Part shown: in pieces, positions 16,001-23,079 of the stretch
Position numbering within the stretch: position 1 is the stretch's first letter
How the letters are laid out: each line of letters starts with the position of its first letter
Assembly: GCA_038101125.1 (NCBI GenBank)
Contig: JAYNVZ010000018.1
Location: 1-23,079 of the forward strand
Origin: GCA-2698665 sp038101125
Lineage (GTDB): Bacteria; Pseudomonadota; Gammaproteobacteria; GCA-002705445; GCA-002716945
Direction of reading: 5' to 3'
DNA length: 23,079 nt
Program-made: the position numbers and the translations under genes
The notes under the pieces: model-generated
What the model was told of the DNA's origin: nothing
What the model saw: the letters and a program-made list of their open reading frames with translations, nothing else
Database searches by the model: none

Positions 16001-17129
16001 CAAGTAATTTATTAAGCATAGAAATATATACTTTGGTGACATCATCTAAAGCTGAACTTGTGGTATGTTCATTAATTTTATGGATTGATTCGTTTATTAA
16101 GCCAAATTCTATAACTTGATCACATATTTTAGCCATAAATCTACCATCTGATGTTCCTCCATCTGTAGATATTTCAGCGGTAACTCCTAGCTCTTCTTTT
16201 ATTGCTATTGCACATGCATTTAGCAAATCCTTTTTCTCGGTCAAAAAGGGATCACCAGAATGCGACCAATTCACAGTATAATCGAGTCCACTTTGCTTCA
16301 TAATTTCTTCAAACTTATTTTGTAATTCATCTTTTGTCGTCTCAGTAGAATATCTAAAATTAAAATCCATACTTAATTCGCCTGGGATAATATTAGTTGC
16401 ACCTACGCCACTATTAATATTTGATATCTGAAAAGATGTAGGTGGAAAATATTCATTCCCTTGATCATACTTTTCAGATACTAGTTTATTCAATGTAGAT
16501 GAAAACGCATGTATCGGGTTTTTAGCATTTTGCGGATAAGCGATATGACCTTGGATGCCCTGAATTCTCAACGTTCCTGACAATGAACCCCTTCTGCCAT
16601 TTTTTATGGTATCTCCGATATTTTTTTTACATGATGGTTCACCGACTATACACATATCTATGTCATATTTTGAAAGATCACCAGACTCAACAAGTTTTTT
16701 GATCCCATTCACCGCAGGACCTTCTTCATCACTTGTCAGCACTAACACTATGCTGCCAATAATATTTTGGTTATGTTTCAAAAAATTCTCTATAGAGTGC
16801 AACATACAAGCAATGCCACCTTTCATATCAGATGTTCCTCTCCCATATAATTTGGAGTCTTTTTCTGTGAGTTTGAATGGATCTGAATGCCATTTTTCTA
16901 TATCACCAGTTGGAACTACATCAGTGTGCCCTACGTAAGCAAGAACAGGTCTTTGAGAACCATATCGAGCAATTAGATTAGTTACATCGCCATATTTTTT
17001 AAATTCTATTTCAAAACCTAGGTCTTTTAAGAAATTTGATATATATTCTTGACACCTATCATCAAAAGGAGTTAAAGATCTGCAGCTTATGAGTTTATCT
17101 AGAATATTTATTACATTATTATGTTTCAT
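15993..17129 (-). CDS. dapE: Succinyl-diaminopimelate desuccinylase
   Basis: Zinc hydrolase of lysine/diaminopimelate synthesis: converts N-succinyl-LL-diaminopimelate to LL-diaminopimelate and succinate, feeding peptidoglycan and lysine. 378 aa, the usual length. Metal and catalytic residues can be placed: His68 and Asp70 (GHTDVVP), Asp101 (TSDMKGG), Glu135/Glu136 (TSDEEGPA), Glu164 (VGEPS) and His350 (SIHKINEH), all one residue later than in the H. influenzae enzyme. The start lies five bases after the map stop, so map-dapE is one transcript. Convergent with yejF, sharing eight bases. Confidence 0.97.
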   Translation of the reverse strand: MKHNNVINILDKLISCRSLTPFDDRCQEYISNFLKDLGFEIEFKKYGDVTNLIARYGSQRPVLAYVGHTDVVPTGDIEKWHSDPFKLTEKDSKLYGRGTSDMKGGIACMLHSIENFLKHNQNIIGSIVLVLTSDEEGPAVNGIKKLVESGDLSKYDIDMCIVGEPSCKKNIGDTIKNGRRGSLSGTLRIQGIQGHIAYPQNAKNPIHAFSSTLNKLVSEKYDQGNEYFPPTSFQISNINSGVGATNIIPGELSMDFNFRYSTETTKDELQNKFEEIMKQSGLDYTVNWSHSGDPFLTEKKDLLNACAIAIKEELGVTAEISTDGGTSDGRFMAKICDQVIEFGLINESIHKINEHTTSSALDDVTKVYISMLNKLLAK

Positions 17130-17134
17130 TTTAT

Positions 17135-17905
17135 TTATATTCCAGCCTCTTCATCTCTAATTGTTAGAACTTCATATCCATTGCTAGTGACTAGTATGGT
17201 ATGTTCCCATTGTGCTGACAACGAGTGATCTTGAGTAACAACAGTCCACCCATCATTTAATAGTTTTGTTTTGTACTTACCACTATTTATCATGGGCTCT
17301 ATTGTGAAAGTCATACCTTCTTGCAGTCTAATACCTGTATCCTTAATGCCATAGTGTAATATTTGAGGAGATTCATGAAAATTTTTTCCGATACCATGGC
17401 CACAATAATCTCTAACTACACTAAAGTTATTATTATGAGCATGTTCTTGTATTACTGCGCCAATATCTCCGACGTGCAGACCTGGTTTAACTATTTCAAT
17501 TCCTTTGTACATACATTCCTGTGTCACTTTACACAATCTCTCTGATAGTATTGAGGGTTCACCTACGAAATACATTTTACTTGTATCACCATGAAAACCA
17601 TCTTTAATAACGGTTACATCTATATTAATTATATCACCATTTTTTAATATTTTCGTAGAAGCTGGAATACCATGACAAACTTGATGGTTTACAGAAGTGC
17701 ATATGGATTTTGGAAAACCCCTATAATTTAGAGGGGCTGGGATCGCATTTTGATTATTAACAATGAAATCATGGCATATTTGATCTAATTCTTCTGTAGA
17801 AACTCCTTGTTTTACGAATGGTCCAATCATTGATAGAACATCAGAGGCTAGCTTTCCAGCAACCCTCATTTTCTCAATATCTGATTCTGATTTAATATCG
17901 ACCAT
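17135..17905 (-). CDS. map: Methionine aminopeptidase, type I
   Basis: Removes the initiator methionine from nascent proteins whose second residue is small. 256 aa (E. coli 264). The five metal ligands are visible: Asp96, Asp107, His170 (CGHGIGKNFHE), Glu203 (FTIEPMI) and Glu234 (QWEHT); His78 (CHGIP) matches the catalytic histidine. First gene of the leftward map-dapE unit and divergent from rpsB, the arrangement common in gammaproteobacteria. A short AGGT about ten bases upstream may serve for ribosome binding. A TTGACC on the minus strand (17936-17931) could be part of its promoter, but no good -10 follows at proper spacing. Confidence 0.97.
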   Translation of the reverse strand: MVDIKSESDIEKMRVAGKLASDVLSMIGPFVKQGVSTEELDQICHDFIVNNQNAIPAPLNYRGFPKSICTSVNHQVCHGIPASTKILKNGDIINIDVTVIKDGFHGDTSKMYFVGEPSILSERLCKVTQECMYKGIEIVKPGLHVGDIGAVIQEHAHNNNFSVVRDYCGHGIGKNFHESPQILHYGIKDTGIRLQEGMTFTIEPMINSGKYKTKLLNDGWTVVTQDHSLSAQWEHTILVTSNGYEVLTIRDEEAGI

Positions 17906-17969
17906 AAAATTACCTATTTAACACTTTTTAGGTCAAATTATCAGATTTTTATTGTTGAATCCATGTAAA

Positions 17970-18035
17970 TATGATAAAAAACCCTATCAACAATATTTAA
18001 TGTAAGTTGTATTGTTTTATTAACGATTTTAGGAG
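17970..18035 (+). promoter_or_regulatory. rpsB leader: -10 candidate, hairpin and Shine-Dalgarno
   Basis: The 141-nt map-rpsB gap holds a -10-like TATGAT (17970-17975; -35 poor). A 7-bp inverted repeat AACAATA/TATTGTT (17989-17995 and 18010-18016, 14-nt loop) follows, and then AGGAG (18031-18035), which positions the GTG start at 18047. In E. coli the rpsB leader mediates autogenous control of rpsB-tsf by S2; whether this hairpin does the same is inference. Confidence 0.4.
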
Positions 18036-18046
18036 TATATCGACTG

Positions 18047-18904
18047 GTGTCAAATATATCTATTAAAGAGATGATTAATGCAGGTGTACATTTTGGTCAT
18101 CAATCTAAATATTGGAACCCAAAAATGCGTCCTTTCATCTATACCACTTTTAAAAAATTACATATCATCAATCTTGAAAAAAGCATTATACATTTCAACA
18201 ATGCTAAAAACTTTATTGAGAAAATCACAAAAAATAATTCCAAAATATTATTTGTTGGAACAAAAAGAGCTGCTAGAGACATAGTGGCTAAATATGCTAC
18301 TGAAGCAAAAATGCCATATGTGAATATTAGATGGCTAGGTGGAATGTTAACTAATTTTGATACAGTTAAAAAATCAATACAAAAACTTGATAATCTAAAC
18401 TCACGACTTAATACTGCACTTATTGATGGCTTGACTAAAAAAGAGTCATTAGTTATAAAAAAACAAATAGCCAAACTTGAAAAAAATTTATCAGGAATTA
18501 AGCATTTAGAAAAAACACCAGATGCATTATTCGTAATTGATACAAGATATGAAAAAATAGCTATTCAAGAAGCTAATAAATTAAATATACCTGTAATAGC
18601 AATAGTTGATAGTAATAACTCTTTTGAGGGAGTAGATTACATGATTCCAGGTAACGATGACTCTATGTCTTCCATTGAATTATTTGTAAAAGAAATTACT
18701 GAAATTATTATTAACACAAAAAGTAAATTCGTTAAAGCTGCTCCATCGACACCACCAAAAGAATCAAAAAATAAATCGGACTCATCGGTTACAAAAACAA
18801 AAAGTATTAAGAAAAAACAAATAGTTTCTGCTGATGATACTTCAATAAAGACCAATGAAGCTGGTATTTCATCTAAAGCAGCAGAAGATACAAAAGAGGA
18901 TTAA
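18047..18904 (+). CDS. rpsB: 30S ribosomal protein S2 with long C-terminal tail
   Basis: Small-subunit protein needed for S1 binding. The start is GTG at 18047, with AGGAG at 18031-18035; it gives MSNISIKEMINAGVHFGHQ, in register with E. coli S2 (ATVSMRDMLKAGVHFGHQ). The core is well conserved (KYWNPKMRPFIY, RWLGGMLTNFDTV, DALFVIDTRYEKIAI, PVIAIVDSN). The protein has 285 residues against 241 in E. coli: after the normal core (~residue 225) there is a ~60-residue Lys/Ser/Thr/Glu-rich, low-complexity and probably disordered tail. It is followed by tsf with no gap, and its last codons provide the tsf ribosome binding site. Confidence 0.98.
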   Translation: MSNISIKEMINAGVHFGHQSKYWNPKMRPFIYTTFKKLHIINLEKSIIHFNNAKNFIEKITKNNSKILFVGTKRAARDIVAKYATEAKMPYVNIRWLGGMLTNFDTVKKSIQKLDNLNSRLNTALIDGLTKKESLVIKKQIAKLEKNLSGIKHLEKTPDALFVIDTRYEKIAIQEANKLNIPVIAIVDSNNSFEGVDYMIPGNDDSMSSIELFVKEITEIIINTKSKFVKAAPSTPPKESKNKSDSSVTKTKSIKKKQIVSADDTSIKTNEAGISSKAAEDTKED

Positions 18905-19771
18905 ATGGCATCAGAATTAGAAGATCTTAAAAAATTAAGAGATATAACAGGTGCAGGCATATTAGATTGTAAAAAATATCTCGTGAGAGCATCTAATAAC
19001 CTTGATGAGGCTGTGAAGTTGATGCGTTCTGAAGAAGGTATAAAAGCTGACAAGAAATCATCCCGTGTAGCTGCTGAAGGTGTAGTATTCTATTATTCCA
19101 CAGACGAAGTTGCATTGTTATTAGAAATAAATTCTGAAACAGACTTCGTGGCAAAAAGCGACGACTTTATTAATTATGTTAAGCAGACAGCCAATATGAT
19201 TTCTGACTCTACATTCGTCGATTATAACCAATTAATGTCATCAGACAATGAAACATTAAAGAATGATCTCGAGGAGATGAGAAAAAATTATGTCACGAAA
19301 CTTGGTGAAAATATTCAGATTAGAAGGTTCAAGCTATTTGATAAAAAAGCTAATTCAGTAATTGGTTACACTCATAACAATAAAATAGGCGCGATGGTTG
19401 TTTTGAAAAATCATGATGAACAGTTGTCAAAAGATATATGCATGCAAATTGTCGCATCAAATCCTTTAGGTTTGGATGAATCATCAATAGATCCTGAAGT
19501 TTTGGCTAGTGAAAAAGAAGTTTATATGGCCGAATTAGATAAAATTAATAAAAAAGATGATATTAAAAGAAATATTATGGAAGGAAAAGTTAAAAAATTC
19601 ATCTCTGAAAATACTCTGCTAAATCAACCATTCATCAAGGATTCATCCCTTACCCTCAAAAAAATAATAAAAGATAATGAGATACTACATTATACGAGAT
19701 ATGAGTTAGGTGAAGGCATCGAAAAAAAGAAAGAAGATTTCGCTGAAGAAGTCTATAACCAAATTAAATAA
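18905..19771 (+). CDS. tsf: Elongation factor Ts
   Basis: Nucleotide exchange factor that releases GDP from EF-Tu. 288 aa (E. coli 283). The N-terminal UBA-like domain reads LRDITGAGILDCKKYL (usual form LRERTGAGMMDCKKAL); the core motif ETDFVAK that inserts near the EF-Tu nucleotide site is intact (ISETDFVAKSDDF region), and the ASNPLGLDESSIDPEVLASEKEVY-type segment is conserved. The ATG directly follows the rpsB stop; AGAGGA at the end of rpsB is the Shine-Dalgarno, so S2 and EF-Ts are tightly coupled. Confidence 0.98.
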   Translation: MASELEDLKKLRDITGAGILDCKKYLVRASNNLDEAVKLMRSEEGIKADKKSSRVAAEGVVFYYSTDEVALLLEINSETDFVAKSDDFINYVKQTANMISDSTFVDYNQLMSSDNETLKNDLEEMRKNYVTKLGENIQIRRFKLFDKKANSVIGYTHNNKIGAMVVLKNHDEQLSKDICMQIVASNPLGLDESSIDPEVLASEKEVYMAELDKINKKDDIKRNIMEGKVKKFISENTLLNQPFIKDSSLTLKKIIKDNEILHYTRYELGEGIEKKKEDFAEEVYNQIK

Positions 19772-19772
19772 A

Positions 19773-20486
19773 ATGTCAGCCCCAGTATATAAAAGGGTTC
19801 TTCTAAAGCTTAGCGGAGAAGCATTAGTGGGGACTAAAGAGTATGGTATTGATGATTGTTTCATATCTGATTTAGCTAACCAGCTAGTAGAAATACATAA
19901 AAAAAATGTTGAACTAATTATTGTAATTGGCGGTGGTAATTTTTTTAGAGGCTCTGATTTAGAAAAACTAGGTATACAACGAGTTACAGCTGATCATATG
20001 GGTATGCTTGCAACTGTAATTAATTCTCTAGCTTTACAAAGTTCCATAGAAAAACTTAATACTGAGTGCAGAGTGATGTCATCGATTACAATTGATGCTG
20101 TATGTGAAAAATATATTAAAAGAAAAGCTGAAAGACATTTAGAGAAAAATAGAATAATCGTGCTAGCAGCTGGTACTGGTAATCCATTTTTTACAACAGA
20201 CTCTGCAGCGAGCTTACGAGCTATTGAGCTTGGAGCTGAAATTATGATGAAGGGCACCAAAGTAGATGGAATATATAACAAAGACCCGGTTAAATTTGGT
20301 GATGCAAAATTATATAGAGAAATATCATATGATGAAATTATTAGTAAGAACCTTGCTGTGATGGATGCAACTGCAGTTGTTATGTGCCAAGAAAATAATA
20401 TGCCATTAAAGGTATTTAATATTCTTAAAAATGGTAACTTAAAAAATGTTATTTTAGATGATAAGATAGGGACTAAGATTATATAA
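19773..20486 (+). CDS. pyrH: Uridylate kinase (UMP kinase)
   Basis: Phosphorylates UMP to UDP with ATP; hexameric amino-acid-kinase-fold enzyme, typically activated by GTP and inhibited by UTP. Start set at 19773 (237 aa; E. coli 241): MSAPVYKRVLLKLSGEAL aligns with the E. coli N-terminus, whereas an upstream in-frame ATG at 19710 would lie within tsf and add an unconserved Lys-rich leader. KLSGEAL (12-18) binds phosphates; VIGGGNFFRG and AGTGNPFFTTDSAA are family signatures; KVDGIYNKDP follows. One base separates it from tsf. There is no strong Shine-Dalgarno, so coupling to tsf is likely. Confidence 0.97.
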   Translation: MSAPVYKRVLLKLSGEALVGTKEYGIDDCFISDLANQLVEIHKKNVELIIVIGGGNFFRGSDLEKLGIQRVTADHMGMLATVINSLALQSSIEKLNTECRVMSSITIDAVCEKYIKRKAERHLEKNRIIVLAAGTGNPFFTTDSAASLRAIELGAEIMMKGTKVDGIYNKDPVKFGDAKLYREISYDEIISKNLAVMDATAVVMCQENNMPLKVFNILKNGNLKNVILDDKIGTKII

Positions 20487-20488
20487 AT

Positions 20489-21046
20489 ATGTTTGAAGAG
20501 ATTAAAAAAGAAGCAAATCAAAGCATGGGTAAAGCAATAGAATCGCTCAATACTGCTTGCTCTAAAATTAGAGCAGGCAGACCAAACCCTAGTATGCTTG
20601 ATCATATTGATGCAGATTATTTTGATACCAAGACACCTCTGAAGCAACTAGCGAACATAACAGTAACAGATGCTGCTACTATAAGCTTAAACGTATGGGA
20701 TAAAACTGCTATACAGGCAATCGAAAAAGCTATTATGACATCTGACTTGGGACTATCACCCGTAATTAATGGTATGAATATACATATTAAAATACCTCCA
20801 TTAACACAAGAAAGAAGAAATGATTTAATCAAAGTCTTAAAAAAAGAAGGTGAGAACACCAAGGTATCTTTAAGGAATATAAGAAGAAATATAAATACAT
20901 CAATTGGAAACTTAGAAAAAGATAAAAAAATATCTAAAGATTTTGAACGTGATTACATGATAGAAATCCAAGAGCTAACAGATAAATATATTAAAATATC
21001 AGAAGAAACTATTGATAAAAAGATAGCAGAAATCAGCGAAGTATAA
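20489..21046 (+). CDS. frr: Ribosome recycling factor
   Basis: Works with EF-G to split post-termination ribosomes. 185 aa, the same length as E. coli RRF. Family marks include the N-terminal helix with SKIRAGRPNPSMLDHI, the LKQLANITV strand of domain II, and the C-terminal helices (PPLTQERRNDLIKVLKKEGE, RNIRRN, KKISKDFERDY, EIQELTDKYI). It starts two bases after the pyrH stop and has no obvious Shine-Dalgarno. Confidence 0.98.
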   Translation: MFEEIKKEANQSMGKAIESLNTACSKIRAGRPNPSMLDHIDADYFDTKTPLKQLANITVTDAATISLNVWDKTAIQAIEKAIMTSDLGLSPVINGMNIHIKIPPLTQERRNDLIKVLKKEGENTKVSLRNIRRNINTSIGNLEKDKKISKDFERDYMIEIQELTDKYIKISEETIDKKIAEISEV

Positions 21047-21048
21047 AA

Positions 21049-21780
21049 ATGTCTTCAAGTAAAATATCTCATATATCTATAATTATGGATGGCAATGGAA
21101 GATGGGCTAAGAAAATTGGAATGCCTAGAGCTTATGGTCATCGAGAAGGAATAAAGTCTATCAACAAAATAGTATCAGCATGCTCTTTGAGGCAAATTGA
21201 AGAGTTGACATTATTTGCTTTCAGTAGTGAAAATTGGAAAAGACCAAATCATGAAGTAAAATTCTTATTATCTCTTTTTGAAGAATCTATTCAAAAATAT
21301 ATTGATGATCTACACAATAATAATGTGAAATTGAATTTTATAGGTGACATGAGTAGATTTAGCAATCATCTTTTGAAAAATATTAACGATGCTAAAAAAC
21401 TCACTAAAAACAACACGAATTTAAAATTAAATTTTGCAATTAACTATGGTGGCAAATGGGATATTATCAATTCATTCAATAAAATGTTGAAATCTAATCA
21501 TAAATCTATACAAGATAAGAATGTTAAAGAAAAGGATATCGAGGGATTTTTATCTTTGAATGGATCATCGCCGGATTTATTAATTAGAACAGCTGGACAC
21601 TCTAGGTTAAGTAACTTTATGTTATGGCAGCATGCATATAGTGAGATCTATTTTACTGATTGTTTATGGCCAGATTTTGATGAACAAGAGCTAGATTTGG
21701 CAATAAAATACTACTTAAAAACAACACGAAAGTTTGGATCTTTGGTGGATATAAATCAGTCTGTAAAAGAAGATGCTTAG
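21049..21780 (+). CDS. uppS: Undecaprenyl diphosphate synthase (cis-prenyltransferase)
   Basis: Adds eight isopentenyl units to farnesyl diphosphate to make the lipid carrier for peptidoglycan and other envelope polymers. 243 aa (E. coli 253). Catalytic Asp14 is in IIMDGNGRWAK; YGHREG follows, then FAFSSENWKRP. The diphosphate-binding arginines appear as Arg180 and Arg186 in RTAGHSRLSN, followed by the YSEIYFTD segment with the Mg-binding Glu. The usual motif reads RTGGEHRISN, so the Glu before the second Arg is replaced (His184-Ser185). Starts two bases after frr and overlaps cdsA by eight bases. Confidence 0.96.
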   Translation: MSSSKISHISIIMDGNGRWAKKIGMPRAYGHREGIKSINKIVSACSLRQIEELTLFAFSSENWKRPNHEVKFLLSLFEESIQKYIDDLHNNNVKLNFIGDMSRFSNHLLKNINDAKKLTKNNTNLKLNFAINYGGKWDIINSFNKMLKSNHKSIQDKNVKEKDIEGFLSLNGSSPDLLIRTAGHSRLSNFMLWQHAYSEIYFTDCLWPDFDEQELDLAIKYYLKTTRKFGSLVDINQSVKEDA

Positions 21781-22609
21781 TAGGGTATTTACAGGTCTTT
21801 CTCTTGGCTTATTCTTTTTAGCATTACTAATATTCATACCATTTTTTTATATCAGTGTTATTTTTTCTTTAATATCACTCTATGGTTTTTATGAGTGGCT
21901 TAATGTTTCCAAAGAACCAATAGCCATGAACATTCTTTTAATGATTTTTTTAATGATTCTTTTATTATTTTATCATACACACTCTACTGTAATTATTTTT
22001 GCGTATCTTTCTCTATTTATGTGGATTTTAGTACTTATAGATATGTATTTTGAATCTCCATTTTATAAGAAATTATTATCCTATGCTCCCTCATTGATAG
22101 GTCTATATATGATTATATCAGCATGGTTCATGATTATATCTATAGGGAGTACTTCTTCAGTAGCTGTTGGCGAACAGAGTGAATATTTAATGTTTTCTCT
22201 ATTGAATACTGATATAAAAATTTATCTTATTTTGTTATTAGCTCTTGTATCATTAACAGATATCTCAGGATACTTTATTGGTAAAAATTTTGGCGAGAAA
22301 AAATTATGCAAGAATATAAGTCCAAACAAAACTATTGCTGGTCTTCTTGGATCCATTTTAATACCAGTATCATGCTTCATGCTCATATTTAATTATATGC
22401 TAGTTATTCCTCTTGTAACCTCTGATTTATTATTCATTTTATTATTCTGTATATTTTGCACTATTGGAGACTTATTTATTAGTACTTTCAAAAGATTCTA
22501 TCATGTAAAAGATACTGGAGATATTTTACCTGGACATGGAGGTATTCTAGACCGATTAGATAGTTACCTGCCAACAGTATCAATTTTTCAAATTTGGTTA
22601 TTTTTATGA
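21773..22609 (+). CDS. cdsA: Phosphatidate cytidylyltransferase (CDP-diglyceride synthase)
   Basis: Integral membrane enzyme that makes CDP-diacylglycerol from phosphatidic acid and CTP, the branch point of phospholipid synthesis. 278 aa, about eight hydrophobic segments. The C-terminal signature is complete: STFKRFYHVKDTGDILPGHGG followed by ILDRLDS, with the Asp/His residues typical of the family. DISGYFIGKNFGEKKLCKNISPNKT is the usual upstream cytoplasmic motif. It overlaps the end of uppS by eight bases and dxr by four (ATGA), so expression is coupled. Confidence 0.96.
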   Translation: MLSRVFTGLSLGLFFLALLIFIPFFYISVIFSLISLYGFYEWLNVSKEPIAMNILLMIFLMILLLFYHTHSTVIIFAYLSLFMWILVLIDMYFESPFYKKLLSYAPSLIGLYMIISAWFMIISIGSTSSVAVGEQSEYLMFSLLNTDIKIYLILLLALVSLTDISGYFIGKNFGEKKLCKNISPNKTIAGLLGSILIPVSCFMLIFNYMLVIPLVTSDLLFILLFCIFCTIGDLFISTFKRFYHVKDTGDILPGHGGILDRLDSYLPTVSIFQIWLFL

Positions 22610-23079
22610 TTACGATTTTAGGATCAACTGGAACAATTGGTGTAAATGCATTATCTGTGATCTCGAAGATAAAAAAAAGTTATCCTATATTTGCACTAAC
22701 TGCTAATAAAAATATTAAATTATTAGTTAGTCAAATTAAAGAACACAGACCAACCTATGCTGTGATAGGTGATCAACTAGATGCAATAAATTTAAGAAAA
22801 TTATGTAAGACATATAATATAAAAACCAAAATACTTTTTGGCAAATCTGGGCTTTTATATGTCACAGAGCATTCTAGGGTTAAAAATGTTTTGTCAGCAA
22901 TTGTCGGAGCAGCTGCTTTAGAACCTACGATCAATGCTATTAAAAATAGCAAGAATATACTTTTGGCTAATAAAGAATCATTAATCATGTCTGGGTCATT
23001 AATGCTAAAATTAGCACGCAAGAGTGGGTCAATCATTATCCCAGTTGATAGTGAGCATAATGCAATTTTACAAATAATG
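22606..23079 (+). CDS. dxr: 1-deoxy-D-xylulose 5-phosphate reductoisomerase (5' part, runs off window)
   Basis: Second step of the MEP pathway, making 2-C-methyl-D-erythritol 4-phosphate with NADPH; it supplies the isoprenoid units used by UppS upstream. The first 158 codons are present and open to the last base. NADPH motif ILGSTGTIG at residues 4-12; VGAAALEPTINAIKNSK, LLANKESL and VPVDSEHNAI-type segment (IPVDSEHNAILQ) match the family and include the catalytic metal Asp/Glu region. The ATG lies in the ATGA overlap with cdsA. Position after cdsA is the Pseudomonas arrangement; in E. coli dxr lies between frr and uppS. Confidence 0.97.
   Translation, partial: MITILGSTGTIGVNALSVISKIKKSYPIFALTANKNIKLLVSQIKEHRPTYAVIGDQLDAINLRKLCKTYNIKTKILFGKSGLLYVTEHSRVKNVLSAIVGAAALEPTINAIKNSKNILLANKESLIMSGSLMLKLARKSGSIIIPVDSEHNAILQIM

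Noticed and set aside
16606..16938. 110-aa plus-strand open frame
   Set aside because: Antisense to dapE metal-site regions; no independent support.
19994..20647. 217-aa minus-strand open frame
   Set aside because: Antisense to pyrH and frr, both fully conserved on the plus strand; low-complexity hydrophobic shadow.

Overview
The window is a gene-dense, strongly AT-rich piece of a gammaproteobacterial chromosome. Protein sequences and gene order are Pseudomonas/E. coli-like: tig-clpP-clpX-lon-hupB-ppiD, a cysS-side tRNA array, and rpsB-tsf-pyrH-frr-uppS-cdsA-dxr. The low GC content, short spacers, overlapping genes and mild tRNA erosion suggest a streamlined or reduced lineage (free-living marine or symbiotic; the sequence alone does not decide). 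TGA is used as a stop, so the code is standard bacterial. The longest stretches without a gene are about 160 nt (lon-hupB) and 140 nt (map-rpsB); none exceeds 300 nt.

Layout. 1-743: 3' part of cysS. 791-1135: tRNA-Pro, -Arg, -His and -Leu behind a perfect TATAAT box. 1213-7369: an unrecognised 142-aa gene, then tig, clpP, clpX and lon, covering chaperoning at the ribosome exit and the main ATP-dependent proteolysis. clpX has a near-consensus promoter of its own. 7531-8049: hupB, tRNA-Val with a terminator, tRNA-Asp. 8072-9910: ppiD, an inner-membrane periplasmic chaperone. 9884-10498 (minus): fabI, which lacks its last ~58 residues and overlaps the end of ppiD. 10563-16000: yejABEF peptide ABC importer; yejA is split by a -1 frame change at an A7 run. 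15993-17905 (minus): map-dapE. 18047-23079: rpsB-tsf-pyrH-frr-uppS-cdsA-dxr, a compact run for translation, UMP phosphorylation, undecaprenyl and phospholipid precursors and the MEP pathway; dxr runs off the window.

I see no undescribed multi-gene system, CRISPR, mobile element or prophage. Most worth checking: (1) the joint ppiD/fabI 3' ends, which look like a deletion junction in a normally essential gene; (2) the yejA frameshift, which lies on an in-register A AAA AAA heptamer like the one in dnaX, so decay, sequencing error, polymerase slippage and -1 recoding all need separating; (3) the unknown gene coupled to tig; (4) tandem hairpins in the hupB leader; (5) the ~60-residue charged tail on ribosomal protein S2.
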